32,153 nucleotides of DNA, taken from the NCBI GenBank assembly GCA_030038435.1, contig JASHOY010000335.1:1-32153 (forward strand). The letters are read 5' to 3'. This document shows, piece by piece, positions 8,268 to 18,051 of the stretch. The stretch's first letter is position 1. Every line of letters begins with the position of its first letter. This DNA comes from Acidobacteriaceae bacterium (GTDB lineage Bacteria > Acidobacteriota > Terriglobia > Terriglobales > Acidobacteriaceae). The translations under genes and the position numbers were made by a program. The notes under the pieces are model-generated. The model made no database searches, had not been told where the DNA came from, and saw only the letters and a list, made by a program, of their open reading frames with translations.

Positions 8268-8284
8268 AGCGTTCCCGGCTTCAG
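8264..8284. terminator. Bidirectional hairpin spanning the tdh and sulfatase stop codons
   Basis: CTGAAGC (8264-8270) and GCTTCAG (8278-8284) form a perfect 7-bp stem with a 7-nt loop. The tdh stop (8265-8267) lies in one arm and the sulfatase stop (complement of 8281-8283) in the other, so the same structure ends both convergent transcripts. No T-run is present on either side. Confidence 0.45.
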
Positions 8285-9804
8285 CCGATGCCGCTAACAT
8301 CTTGTCGCCACGGGGGAATGTAGATCCAGTTCGGAGCCTCCAGGTCCCCGGGGCGTGTAGCGGCTGCGGCAGGCGTGAAGTGGCTGCCTGGATTTGCCTT
8401 CATCTCTGCGTAAGTCTTCTGAACATTTTGCGGAAATGTAGGGATCAAAGCTTCGATGTCGCGTTCAATTTCCTTGATCTTCTCCGGATAATCTACCGCC
8501 GCATCGTAGCTTTCGGCCGGGTCCAGTTCCAAGTTGTAGAGCTCCGGGTGGGGCAGAAAATAGTGCCGCTCGGGTTCGCAAGAGCCGCCCAGCCAGTCGT
8601 TGATATATATTTCCCCGGTTCTTTGCGAAATGCGCAGCTTCCAATTGCCCTTGCGGGCGCACTCCAGTACCTGCTGGTCGGGTGAGACCGCAAAGTAAAG
8701 CACCGTTCTCCGGTTGAGACGATCGCCCCTGCCGGTCAGAAGTGCGGAAATGTCCAGCCCGTCCAGGGGGTTGGGCGAAGGCTCCGCTCCGCAGATGGAT
8801 GTCACTGTCGGCACAACGTCGAGATTCGATCCCCACTCGTCAACCACTCTTCCCGCTGCAATGGCGCCAGTCCAGCGCGCAAGGAAAGGGATGCGCACGC
8901 CGCCTTCAAACCCCGTTGATTTGCGCCCCCGGCGCGGCCCTGGACATCCCTGGAACCACGGGCCGTGATCGCTGGTAAAGAAAATCAGCGTGTCCGCGTC
9001 CAGCCCGTTGCGATGCACCGCATCGAGAATTTCGCCGACGCTCCAGTCGATTTCCTCGATGGCGTCGCCCTGCCGTCCGAGTCCGGAGTGTCCGCGAAAT
9101 CGCGGAGAGCCGGTGGGCGGATCGTGTGGATAGGAAAACGCGAGGTAAAGAAAAAATGGAGATGACGCAGACGCAGATGAATCGATAAATTTGACCGCTT
9201 CCCCGGTGTAGTGCGGCGTCAGCATTTCACGGTCGGCGTTTTCCTCGATAACGGTGGTGTCGCGCAGCAGCGGCAACGGAGCCATGTCCACGCTCCACGG
9301 AACGCCATAGTACGAGTCGAATCCCCGGTTGGTGGGCAGATAAGGCGGCGGGTAGCCCAGGTGCCATTTGCCGATGGCCATGGACTTGTATCCTGCGGTC
9401 TTGAGAATGTCGGCAAGTGTCTTTTCATCCAGGTCCGTGCCCTGCTTCGACGAAGGGCCGTACGCGCCCTGGGTATGCGTTCGGCTAGAGTATCTTCCCG
9501 TCAGCAACGCCGCCCGCGATGCGGAGCAGATTGGATGCGCGGTATTGAAGTGCGTGAAGCGCGCACCCTCGTTCGCCATTCGATCGAGATTTGGAGTCTT
9601 TAGCGAAGAGCCGTAGCAATGGAGATCTCCGGAGCCAAGATCATCACAAATCATCAAAATGACATTGGGCGTACGGCGTCGGGAATTTTGCCCGCTCGCC
9701 TGCACCTGAGCAGAAAGCGAAGTGACGGCCGAAGCCGCCAGAGTTCCCGCAGCAGTTTTGACAAACGTTCTCCGATCGATGCCGTCGGTGAGCTTTGATT
9801 TCAT
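8281..9804 (-). CDS. Tat-exported type-I sulfatase (arylsulfatase family)
   Basis: This alkaline-phosphatase-superfamily enzyme hydrolyses sulfate esters, probably in the periplasm. The 507-residue product starts with a twin-arginine signal (DRRTFVKTAAGTLAASAV, residues 10-27). The metal ligands Asp54-Asp55 lie in VILMICDDLGSGD. The formylglycine site is HPICSASRAALLTGRY with Cys93 and Arg97, which fits [C/S]-x-[P/A]-x-R using Ala instead of the commoner Pro. FTSDHGPW gives the later Asp/His metal pair and GFEGGVRIPFLARW is a family block. Activity would need a formylglycine-generating enzyme, not found in this window. Sulfated polysaccharides are plausible substrates but this is inference. 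The ATG has only a weak ribosome-binding site. The gene is alone on its strand. Confidence 0.92.
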   Translation of the reverse strand: MKSKLTDGIDRRTFVKTAAGTLAASAVTSLSAQVQASGQNSRRRTPNVILMICDDLGSGDLHCYGSSLKTPNLDRMANEGARFTHFNTAHPICSASRAALLTGRYSSRTHTQGAYGPSSKQGTDLDEKTLADILKTAGYKSMAIGKWHLGYPPPYLPTNRGFDSYYGVPWSVDMAPLPLLRDTTVIEENADREMLTPHYTGEAVKFIDSSASASSPFFLYLAFSYPHDPPTGSPRFRGHSGLGRQGDAIEEIDWSVGEILDAVHRNGLDADTLIFFTSDHGPWFQGCPGPRRGRKSTGFEGGVRIPFLARWTGAIAAGRVVDEWGSNLDVVPTVTSICGAEPSPNPLDGLDISALLTGRGDRLNRRTVLYFAVSPDQQVLECARKGNWKLRISQRTGEIYINDWLGGSCEPERHYFLPHPELYNLELDPAESYDAAVDYPEKIKEIERDIEALIPTFPQNVQKTYAEMKANPGSHFTPAAAATRPGDLEAPNWIYIPPWRQDVSGIG

Positions 9805-9993
9805 GGGCGATTTCCGTTTCTCGGTGATCGTGTCCTGGGATTGAGCCCCACTCCACCGATTCTCCTCAGCGATCCGGGTCTCTGAGAGCTTGATTGCGTA
9901 TCAAACTTGGAGCGCCCTATCCAAGCTGCGTCCCTGTCGTTCGCGGGCAGGTTGACGACCTCAGAATCGCTACGAATTCATACAGTCGGCGAG

Positions 9994-11517
9994 CTAGTGT
10001 CCCAACGTATATGTACCTTCGGGAGGCTTGGCGCTCACTTCCTTCGGGGTCGGCAACTGCGTCCGGTTCCATCCTCCGCCCAGCGACTCCACGAGCTGCA
10101 CTGAAGAGAGCATCTCATCCACCTGCAGCGAATTGAGCGTGGTTTGATCGCCCAGCAGCGTGGTCTGCGCCAGCATCACGTCCACATACGGGTCGATGCC
10201 CTGGTTATAGCGGGTGGTTTCCAATTGCAGATACTGTTGCGCCGACTGCACCGCTTCCTGCTGCTTCAGAATTTGCTCGGAGTAAATCCGCGTTCCTGCC
10301 AGCGAATCCTCCACCTGCTGAAATGCAGTCAGCGCCGTCTGCCGGTAAGTGGCCAGATCCGCATTGTAGATGGCTACGTATTGGTGAAGCTGTGCGCGGT
10401 ACAGGAATCCGTTAAAGAGCACCTGTGATATCGATGGCCCCACAGACCAGAAACGGCTCGGCCAATCGACAATGTGCGCGGCGTTCGACGTCTCATATCC
10501 GCCCGAAGCCGAAATATTCACGGATGGAAAGAATGCGCCGTAACCGATGCCGATTGTCGCATTATCCTCAGCCAGCTTTCGTTCCGCCGCGGCCACATCG
10601 GGCCGCCGCTCCAGCAGTTGTGAAGGCACGCCGGTGGGAATCGCCGGAGGTGAATAGACCATTGGCTTTACGCTGAGCGAATAGTCCGTGGCCACTTTGC
10701 CCAGTAGTACGGCAATGGCGTGCTCATATTGCGCGCGCAACAGTCCCACGTTGATCGCCGCCGACTGCGCCGATTGCAGAGTGGTTCTGGCTTCGATCAC
10801 GGCAATGTAATCTCCGGTTCCCGCGTCGTAAGCGCCCTGGGCTGAATTCAGGGTCTGCTGGTCGGCGGCCACGGTCTGGTTGAGAATCTGCTGCAGCATG
10901 TCCTGGCCGCGGATTTCAAAGTAGTACTGGGCCAGGCTGGCCTGCTCGGTCAGTTTTTCCAGCGCCAGGTCGGCCGCGGTTACCTGCGCCGCATACTGTT
11001 CGGTGCGCACCTCGTTCCGTATCTTGCCAAAGAAATCCGGCGTCCAGGAGACCGAAAGCGGCAGCGACCACAAAGTGGAAGTGGTGCCAGTGTTAGCGAT
11101 CGAAGCCGAGCGGAGATTGCCCGAGGATCTTGAACGGTTAAAGGATGGGCTGGCCGTAATCGTTGGCCAGTAAAGGGAGCGCGCCTCGGCAATCACCGCC
11201 CGCGCTTCCATAAAATCCTGAAAGTAGATCTTGATGTTCTGGTTGTTGATGTTGAGCTGACTTTCCAGCGCATTCAACTCAGGTTCGTGGTAGATCTCCC
11301 ACCAGTTCCCGGTAATCATCGGCGCCTGCGGGCTGGCAACCTTCCACCCCGGCTCATTCTGGAAATTGACAGGTGATTCCTTGTAGTTCGGCGCAGTCAC
11401 CGCCGGCGGCGTGGGCGGCGTATACTTCGGCCCCACGCGGCAACCCGCAATCAGCATCGCCAGGCCCAGCGCGCCCGCGGTAAATATCAACGAATTTCCA
11501 CTTTTAGCTTCGGACAT
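9994..11517 (-). CDS. Outer-membrane efflux channel lipoprotein (NodT/OprM/TolC family)
   Basis: This is the outer-membrane duct of the tripartite pump encoded just upstream. The 507-residue product has a clear lipobox, AMLIAGC with Cys26, followed by RVGPKYTPPTPP, typical of OprM/NodT-type lipoproteins. Two OEP repeats follow, each with the long coiled helices of the periplasmic tunnel (for example ALEKLTEQASLAQYYFEIRGQ and RRPDVAAAERKLAEDNA, the second being the classic RPDV motif of the family). The start ATG follows the stop of RND pump 2 by 16 bp and is preceded by GAGAGGGA; 19 extra upstream codons in frame overlap the pump gene and are not used. It is the last gene of the four-gene operon. 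Confidence 0.93.
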   Translation of the reverse strand: MSEAKSGNSLIFTAGALGLAMLIAGCRVGPKYTPPTPPAVTAPNYKESPVNFQNEPGWKVASPQAPMITGNWWEIYHEPELNALESQLNINNQNIKIYFQDFMEARAVIAEARSLYWPTITASPSFNRSRSSGNLRSASIANTGTTSTLWSLPLSVSWTPDFFGKIRNEVRTEQYAAQVTAADLALEKLTEQASLAQYYFEIRGQDMLQQILNQTVAADQQTLNSAQGAYDAGTGDYIAVIEARTTLQSAQSAAINVGLLRAQYEHAIAVLLGKVATDYSLSVKPMVYSPPAIPTGVPSQLLERRPDVAAAERKLAEDNATIGIGYGAFFPSVNISASGGYETSNAAHIVDWPSRFWSVGPSISQVLFNGFLYRAQLHQYVAIYNADLATYRQTALTAFQQVEDSLAGTRIYSEQILKQQEAVQSAQQYLQLETTRYNQGIDPYVDVMLAQTTLLGDQTTLNSLQVDEMLSSVQLVESLGGGWNRTQLPTPKEVSAKPPEGTYTLGH

Positions 11518-11533
11518 AGTCGTCCCTCTCGTC

Positions 11534-14500
11534 TTACGACGCAACTCCTTCCGCCGCCGGAGGCAGCGTTCCACGTATCCGGTTCAATGCCCGTACGCGC
11601 AGCTTGTCCATGTAGAGATAGACAACCGGCGTGGTGTAAAGCGTCAGCGCCTGGCTGAGCAGCAATCCGCCCACGATGGTGATGCCCAGCGGCCGGCGCA
11701 GCTCCGATCCCATGCCCGTTCCAAACGCCAGCGGCAGCGCGCCGAAAATTGCCGCCATGGTGGTCATCATGATGGGACGAAAACGCAGCATGCAGGCCTC
11801 GAAGATCGCCTCGTGCGTGTCCTTGCCTTCCACGCGCTCCGCCTGCAGCGCGAAGTCGATCATCATGATGGCGTTCTTCTTCACGATACCGATCAGCAGG
11901 ATGATGCCGATGATTGAAATCACGTTCAAGTCGATGTGGAACACCATGAGCGCAATCATCGCGCCCACGCTCGCCGATGGCAGCGTGGAGATGATAGTCA
12001 GCGGATGCACCAGGCTTTCGTAGAGCATGCCCAGCACGATGAACACCGCCAGCAACGCCGTCGTCACCAGAATGGGCTCGGTGGAAAGCGACTGCTGATA
12101 CGCCTCCATGGTTCCGGCAAACAGCCCATGCACGGTCGAAGGCATGCCCAACTGCGTCTCCATCTGGTCAATCTCGCGCGTGGCGTCGCTCAGCGCCATG
12201 CCCGGTCCCAGATTGAACGAGACCGTCACCGAGGGGAACAGCCCCGTATGATCGATTTCCAGCGGCGTCGTCCCGGCGTGTGAAGATAGCACCGTGCTCA
12301 ACGGCGATATCATGTCGATTCCCGCCCCAGATGCCCCCGGCGGGGTAAAGTAGATGTCGTTCATCCCCGACGGATTCTCCCAGTAACGCGGCGCCACCTC
12401 TGTCACCACGTAGTACTGGTTGAGCTGGGTATAAATCACCGAGGACTCCGACTGGCCGAAAGCGCTATAAAGCGCGCTGTCCATTGACTGCGGAGTCTGT
12501 CCCAGTCGCGCCATGGTGACCCGGTCGTAGTGCAGCTGTAAATCGAGGCCGCCGTTTTGCTGGTCGGTGTTCGCATCGGTGATGCCCGGCAGCTTGCGCA
12601 TGTGGTCCAGCAGTATGGGACCCCATTTGGCCAGGTCGCTGAGACTCTCAGCCTGAATGGTGTACTGATAAAGCGCATTGCTGGAACGGCCTCCGATGCG
12701 AAGTTCCTGAGCCGCCTGCATAAAGGCGGAGGCCACCGGCATGCGGTCCAGTTTGGGCCTGAGCCGGTTGATCACCTGCATGGCCGATGCGGTGCGGTCG
12801 CCCTTGCCGTGCCCCAGTGGCTTAAGAGAAACAAAGATGAACCCTCCATTGCTCGATCCTCTGCCCCCGGTAAAGGCCATGACGTGAGCCACCGCCGGAT
12901 CGTGTTCAATCACATTCACCAGCTTCAAAAGCGAGAAGCGCATGATCGGGAAGGAGGCATCCTGCGGCCCCTGCACACCACCAATCAGAATCCCGTCATC
13001 CTGCTGGGGAAAGAATCCTTTGGGAATCCTGATGATCACCACCACGTTCAGGGCAATGGTCAGCAGCAGCAGAATCAGCATCAAGCCGGGATTGTCCAGC
13101 ACCCATATCAAGGAGCGCCGGTATATAGCGAGCATTCCGTTGAAGAACTTCTCGCTTGCGCGGTACATCCAGTTGTGATGCCCTCCCTCCGGATGCGCCT
13201 TCAGCAGGTGCGCACACATGCACGGCGTGGTGGTCAACGAAATCAACAGAGAAACCACGATGGCCGTGGAAAGCACCATGGCAAACTCGCGGAAGAGCCG
13301 CCCCACGATGCCGCCCATCATAAGAATTGGTATGAACACGGCCACCAGCGAGCTACTCATGGAGAGCACCGTAAAGCCAATCTCCCGGGCTCCCTTCATG
13401 GCCGCGGCGAAAGGCTCCATGCCCCCTTCAATATGCCGGGTAATGTTCTCCATCACCACAATGGCGTCGTCAACCACAAATCCCGTGGCAATGGTCAAAG
13501 CCATAAGGGAGAGGTTATCGATGCTATACCCGAACAGGTACATCACCGCAAAAGTTCCAATCAGCGAAACCGGTACGGCGACGCTGGGGATCAGTGTGGC
13601 GCGGGGGCTGCGCAGGAAGAAAAACACCACCAGCACCACCAGGATCACCGACCCCATCAACGTCAGTTCCACGTCGAGCACCGATGCGCGAATGGTCGTC
13701 GAACGGTCCAGTACGATCGTGGTCTTAATGCCCTTGGGAAGCACCGCCTCGAGCGACGGCAGTTGCTCCTTCACTCGATCGACAGTCTCCATGATGTTTG
13801 CGCCCGGCTGCTGGCGGATGATGATAAGCACCGCCCGCTGGCCGTCCATGAAACCCGCGGTGCGAATATTCTGCGTCGAGTCCACCACCTGGGCCACATC
13901 TTCCAAGCGCACCGGCGCGCCGTTGTGATAGCCCACGATCAGTGGCTTGTATTGCGACGCACTGGAAAGCTGATCATTGGTCAGTATGTCTTCGCTGTAT
14001 CCGTCTTCGCTAAGCTGGCCGGTCGGCTCGTGCGAGTTCTGCAGTCTCAGAATCGATTCCACTGCGCCCAGAGTTAAGCCGAAACTCTCCAGCTTCGTGG
14101 GATTCACTTCCACGCGCACCGACGGCGTAGCGCCGCCGCCCACGTCCACTTCTCCCACACCATTGATCTGTGAGATCTTCTGTTCGAGGACGGTAGAGGC
14201 CAGGTCGTAGACCTTGGTTATGTCGTACTTATTCGAGGTAAGGCCGAGAATGATGATGGGTGCGGCGGCAGGATTCTCCTCGTGCCAGGATGGATTGGAA
14301 GGTAAATCGGTGGGCAGATAGGTCCGCGCGGCGTTAATCGCCGCCTGGACGTCGCGCGCCGCGCCGTTGATATTTCGGCTCAAATCGAACTGCAGTGTGA
14401 TGCTGGTCTGCCCCAGGTTGCTGGACGAAGTCATCTCCGTCACGCCGGCGATCTGGCTGAACTGCCGCTCCAGCGGAGTGGCCACGGAGGAGGCCATAAT

Positions 14501-14671
14501 CTCCGCGCTCGCTCCCGGCAGGCTGGCGCTGATATTGATGGTGGGAAAATCCACCTGCGGGAGCGGCGCCACTGGCAAGACCGTATACGCAATGGCCCCG
14601 GCCATAGCCACCGCCAGCGTCAGCAGCGTAGTGCCTACGGGCCGCCGGATAAATGGAGACGAAAGGCTCAT
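11534..14671 (-). CDS. RND efflux pump, inner-membrane permease 2 (MdtC-like)
   Basis: This proton-driven resistance-nodulation-division transporter has 1045 residues, the normal length. MSLSSPFIRRPVGTTLLT is the typical N-terminus with TM1; the periplasmic porter domain and docking domain repeat twice. The proton relay is visible as the Asp-Asp pair in TM4 (GFVVDDAIVVMENITRH) and the Lys in TM10 (GIVKKNAIMMIDFAL), with EACMLRFRPIMMTTMAA downstream. The start codon overlaps the stop of RND pump 1 by 4 bp (ATGA, 14668-14671), indicating translational coupling; 34 extra codons upstream lie inside the neighbour gene. With RND pump 1 it forms an MdtB/MdtC-like pair, expected to assemble as a heterotrimer. 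Substrates cannot be inferred from sequence. Confidence 0.93.
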   Translation of the reverse strand: MSLSSPFIRRPVGTTLLTLAVAMAGAIAYTVLPVAPLPQVDFPTINISASLPGASAEIMASSVATPLERQFSQIAGVTEMTSSSNLGQTSITLQFDLSRNINGAARDVQAAINAARTYLPTDLPSNPSWHEENPAAAPIIILGLTSNKYDITKVYDLASTVLEQKISQINGVGEVDVGGGATPSVRVEVNPTKLESFGLTLGAVESILRLQNSHEPTGQLSEDGYSEDILTNDQLSSASQYKPLIVGYHNGAPVRLEDVAQVVDSTQNIRTAGFMDGQRAVLIIIRQQPGANIMETVDRVKEQLPSLEAVLPKGIKTTIVLDRSTTIRASVLDVELTLMGSVILVVLVVFFFLRSPRATLIPSVAVPVSLIGTFAVMYLFGYSIDNLSLMALTIATGFVVDDAIVVMENITRHIEGGMEPFAAAMKGAREIGFTVLSMSSSLVAVFIPILMMGGIVGRLFREFAMVLSTAIVVSLLISLTTTPCMCAHLLKAHPEGGHHNWMYRASEKFFNGMLAIYRRSLIWVLDNPGLMLILLLLTIALNVVVIIRIPKGFFPQQDDGILIGGVQGPQDASFPIMRFSLLKLVNVIEHDPAVAHVMAFTGGRGSSNGGFIFVSLKPLGHGKGDRTASAMQVINRLRPKLDRMPVASAFMQAAQELRIGGRSSNALYQYTIQAESLSDLAKWGPILLDHMRKLPGITDANTDQQNGGLDLQLHYDRVTMARLGQTPQSMDSALYSAFGQSESSVIYTQLNQYYVVTEVAPRYWENPSGMNDIYFTPPGASGAGIDMISPLSTVLSSHAGTTPLEIDHTGLFPSVTVSFNLGPGMALSDATREIDQMETQLGMPSTVHGLFAGTMEAYQQSLSTEPILVTTALLAVFIVLGMLYESLVHPLTIISTLPSASVGAMIALMVFHIDLNVISIIGIILLIGIVKKNAIMMIDFALQAERVEGKDTHEAIFEACMLRFRPIMMTTMAAIFGALPLAFGTGMGSELRRPLGITIVGGLLLSQALTLYTTPVVYLYMDKLRVRALNRIRGTLPPAAEGVAS

Positions 14672-17600
14672 GCGTGCTCCATGCCGGGCTCCGGCCCACC
14701 ACTGCCGCGCTCCCGCCCGCTGCCACCATGTTTCGCCGAGAGGTGACGTCCCGTCACGCGCTGGCCGACCCAATCAAAGAAGATGTAGATGACTGGTGTC
14801 GTATAAAGCGTAAGCACTTGGCTGAACATTAAGCCGCCGACCATGGCAATGCCCAGCGGATGGCGCAACTCCGAACCCAGACCCCGGCCCAGCGCCAGCG
14901 GCACTCCCGCCAGCATCGCCGCCATCGTAGTCATCAAGATGGGACGGAAGCGGAGCAGGCAGGCTTCGTAAATCGCCTCTTCGGATGCTTTTCCGCGTTC
15001 CCGTTCTCCCTCCAGCGCGAAATCCACAATCAGAATGCCATTCTTGTTTACAATGCCGATCAGCAAGATGATGCCGATGATGCCTACGGCATCGAGATCC
15101 TGACCGAAGAGCATTAGCGCCAGCAGAGCGCCCACGCCAGCCGATGGAAGCGTGGAAAGGATCGTGATGGGGTGAATGAAGCTCTCATAGAGAACGCCCA
15201 AGACGATGTACACGGTCACCAGCGCCGCCAGAATCAGCAGAGCCTCGTTGGAAATGGAATCCCGAAACGCAGCCGCCGTACCCTGGAAATCTGCCTGCAA
15301 ACTGGCCGGAAAATGCAGCTTCTTGGCGGTGTTCTCGATATCGGTGATCGCGGTGCCCAGCGACGCATGCGGAGCAAGGTTAAATGACACCGTCACCGAA
15401 GGAAACTGGCCCTGATGGTTGATCGACAGTGCCTCGGTGGTATCGGTGATATGCGCGATGGCGCCCAGGGGCACTGCACCGGACGATGTCGCCACTGTCC
15501 CCGTGTTCGGCGTGGTTCCGGCGGCGGTACCGCCGTTCTGCGAGGAAGCGCCGGTCACACTGCTTTGTCCGCCCAGCACGGCAGCCGGCGCCGACAGGAC
15601 ATTCGATGACGGCGTGTAACGTACTCCTGCGGTCAGGGCATTGGATCCTGCCGAAGCCGACGCCGAAGTCGAGAACGAGGTCACTGCACCCTGACCTGTC
15701 GCCCCCGACGATGCATTCGAGGGAAGATAGATATCATTCAGGCTGTTGGGGTTCTTCTGCCATTGCGGCGCGGTTTCCAGCACCACGTGATACTGGTTGG
15801 TCTGCGTATAAAGGGTGGTAATTTCGCGTTGACCGAAGGCGTCGTATAACGTGTTATCGATCGTATTCGGCGCAATTCCCAGCCGAGAAGCAGTTACCCG
15901 GTCGATATCCAGTTCCACGGCCGGCGCCCCGGTCTGCTGGTCCGTGGCCACATCCTCAAGGTTGGGAAGCTTGTCGAGCTGCGCCACAAATTTGTCGGCC
16001 CAGGTGTTCAGCTCGTCCATGTCCGGATCGGTCAGCGTGTACTGATATTGCGTGCGGCTCACCCGGTCATTCACCGTGATGTCCTGTACCGGCTGCATGT
16101 AAAGATGGATCCCCGGGACTTGCTGCAGCTTGGTCTGCAGCCGGCGGATCACGTCCGATGCGCTGATGTATGCGGGAACACGCTGCTGAAGCGGTTTCAG
16201 ATTGATCTGAATCCGCCCGCTGTTCATCGTCGTGTTAATGCCATCTGCGCCGATAAATGAAGTCAGGCTCTGCACCGAGGGGTCTTTCAGAATGATCCTG
16301 GAAAGCGCCTGCTGCTCGGCCGACATCTGCTGGAATGAAACCGACGGCCCCGACTGCGAGATGCCCTGGATCACTCCCGTATCCTGCGTCGGGAAAAATC
16401 CCTTGGGGATGTAAATGTAAAGCGCAACAGTAAGAATGAGCGTAGCTAGAGCCACCAGCAGGGTGATGGTCTTGAAGCGCAGCACCACGCGCAGGGTGCG
16501 GCCGTAAAAGCCGATGAGGCCGTTGAACACATGCTCTGACCAGCGATAGAATCGCGTCTGCTTCTCCAGCGGATCGTGGCGCAGAATGCGCGAGCACATC
16601 ATCGGCGTCAGGGTCAGCGAAACCACCGCCGAGATCACGATGGTCACCGCCAGGGTGACGGCAAATTCGCGGAACAACCGCCCCACTACCGCGCCCATGA
16701 AGAGCAGCGGTATGAGCACGGCCACCAGCGATACCGTCAGCGACACGATCGTGAATCCGATCTGTCCCGAGCCTGTCAGCGCCGCCTCCAACGGGGGCAT
16801 TCCTTCTTCCAGGAAGCGGCTGATGTTCTCGATCATCACGATGGCGTCGTCCACCACAAATCCGGTGGCGATGGTTAGCGCCATCAGCGACAGGTTGTCC
16901 AGCGAGAACCCCAGCAGGTACATGGCCGCAAACGTGCCCACCAGCGAAACCGGAACCGCCACGCTGGGAATGATGGTGGCGCGCAGACTGCGCAAGAAGA
17001 GAAAGATCACCAGCACCACCAGGCCGATGGTGAGCATCAGCTCAAATTCGACGTCATTTACTGACGCCTGAATGCTCGTGGTCATGTCGGTGAGTATGTT
17101 GATCTTGAGCGAAGCGGGAAGGTTCGATTCCAGTTGGGGAAGAATCTTGCGGATGCTGTCGACCACCGTAATGGTGTTCGCCCCGGGCTGGCGCTGAATG
17201 TTGACCACCACCGCCGGCGTCAGGTTCATCCACGCCGCTTCCTCGGAGTTCTCCACGCCGTTGACCACGTTGGCCACGTTCTTCAGCAGCACTGGGGCGC
17301 CGTTGCTATAAGCAACAACTATATTCCTGTACTGATCCGCGGTCGTGATTTGGTCGTTGGCGTCAATCTGGTAATCCTGGCGGAGTCCATCGAAATTGCC
17401 TTTGGCAGAGTTGACGCTGGCCTCGGTAATGGCCGAACGCAGGCTCTCCATGCTCAATCCGTATGAGGAGAGCTGCACGGGATTAGCTTCAATGCGCACG
17501 GCCGGCTTCTGTCCGCCGCTAATGCTGACCATTCCCACGCCGTTCAACTGCGAAAGTTTCGGCGCCAGCCGCGTGTCGATCAGGTCCTCAACTTGCGAAA

Positions 17601-18051
17601 GCGGCAACGCATTGGAGGTGACGGCAAAGGTCAAAATCGGCGAATCGGCGGGATTGGTCTTGGTGTAAACCGGCGGAACAGGCAGGTCAGACGGGAGGAA
17701 CGATTCGCCCGCGCTGATCGCGGCCTGAACTTCTTCTTCTCCCACATCGAGGGACAGTGACAGGTTGAACTGCAGCACAATCACCGACACCCCGCCGGCG
17801 CTGGTCGAGGTCATCTGGCTCAGCCCTTGCATCTCGCCAAACTGGCGCTCCAGCGGCGCCGTCACCGTGGTCGCCATCACATTCGGGCTCGCCCCGGGAT
17901 AGAACGTCAATACCTGAATGGTCGGGTATTCGACCTCGGGCAGCGCCGACACCGGCAACTGCGTGAAGGCTACAATACCCACCAGCAGGATGGCGGCCAT
18001 CAGCAGCGACGTCGCCACCGGCCGCAAAATAAATGGGCGCGACGGATTCAT
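14668..18051 (-). CDS. RND efflux pump, inner-membrane permease 1 (MdtB-like), with low-complexity insert
   Basis: This second RND permease has 1127 residues, about 80-90 more than the usual 1020-1050. It starts MNPSRPFILRPVATSLLMAA. Asp401-Asp402 in GFVVDDAIVMIENISRF mark TM4 and Lys in GIVNKNGILIVDFAL marks TM10; EACLLRFRPILMTTMAA follows. The excess length is explained by an insert of Ser, Thr, Ala and Gly residues at about 779-859, between DIYLPSN and AVPLGAIAHI, in the second periplasmic half; the paralogue has only a short loop there. Start and stop both overlap neighbouring genes by 4 bp, so expression is coupled to the fusion protein and to pump 2. Confidence 0.93.
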   Translation of the reverse strand: MNPSRPFILRPVATSLLMAAILLVGIVAFTQLPVSALPEVEYPTIQVLTFYPGASPNVMATTVTAPLERQFGEMQGLSQMTSTSAGGVSVIVLQFNLSLSLDVGEEEVQAAISAGESFLPSDLPVPPVYTKTNPADSPILTFAVTSNALPLSQVEDLIDTRLAPKLSQLNGVGMVSISGGQKPAVRIEANPVQLSSYGLSMESLRSAITEASVNSAKGNFDGLRQDYQIDANDQITTADQYRNIVVAYSNGAPVLLKNVANVVNGVENSEEAAWMNLTPAVVVNIQRQPGANTITVVDSIRKILPQLESNLPASLKINILTDMTTSIQASVNDVEFELMLTIGLVVLVIFLFLRSLRATIIPSVAVPVSLVGTFAAMYLLGFSLDNLSLMALTIATGFVVDDAIVMIENISRFLEEGMPPLEAALTGSGQIGFTIVSLTVSLVAVLIPLLFMGAVVGRLFREFAVTLAVTIVISAVVSLTLTPMMCSRILRHDPLEKQTRFYRWSEHVFNGLIGFYGRTLRVVLRFKTITLLVALATLILTVALYIYIPKGFFPTQDTGVIQGISQSGPSVSFQQMSAEQQALSRIILKDPSVQSLTSFIGADGINTTMNSGRIQINLKPLQQRVPAYISASDVIRRLQTKLQQVPGIHLYMQPVQDITVNDRVSRTQYQYTLTDPDMDELNTWADKFVAQLDKLPNLEDVATDQQTGAPAVELDIDRVTASRLGIAPNTIDNTLYDAFGQREITTLYTQTNQYHVVLETAPQWQKNPNSLNDIYLPSNASSGATGQGAVTSFSTSASASAGSNALTAGVRYTPSSNVLSAPAAVLGGQSSVTGASSQNGGTAAGTTPNTGTVATSSGAVPLGAIAHITDTTEALSINHQGQFPSVTVSFNLAPHASLGTAITDIENTAKKLHFPASLQADFQGTAAAFRDSISNEALLILAALVTVYIVLGVLYESFIHPITILSTLPSAGVGALLALMLFGQDLDAVGIIGIILLIGIVNKNGILIVDFALEGERERGKASEEAIYEACLLRFRPILMTTMAAMLAGVPLALGRGLGSELRHPLGIAMVGGLMFSQVLTLYTTPVIYIFFDWVGQRVTGRHLSAKHGGSGRERGSGGPEPGMEHA

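Noticed and set aside
9890-9904. Small palindrome TTGAT-5-ATCAA upstream of the sulfatase gene
   Set aside because: Five-base arms are expected by chance and no promoter elements align with it convincingly.
12557-14077. 506-codon open frame on the plus strand
   Set aside because: It lies wholly antisense to RND pump 2. Its translation is His/Arg/Gln-rich without any domain, a typical shadow of a GC-rich membrane-protein gene.
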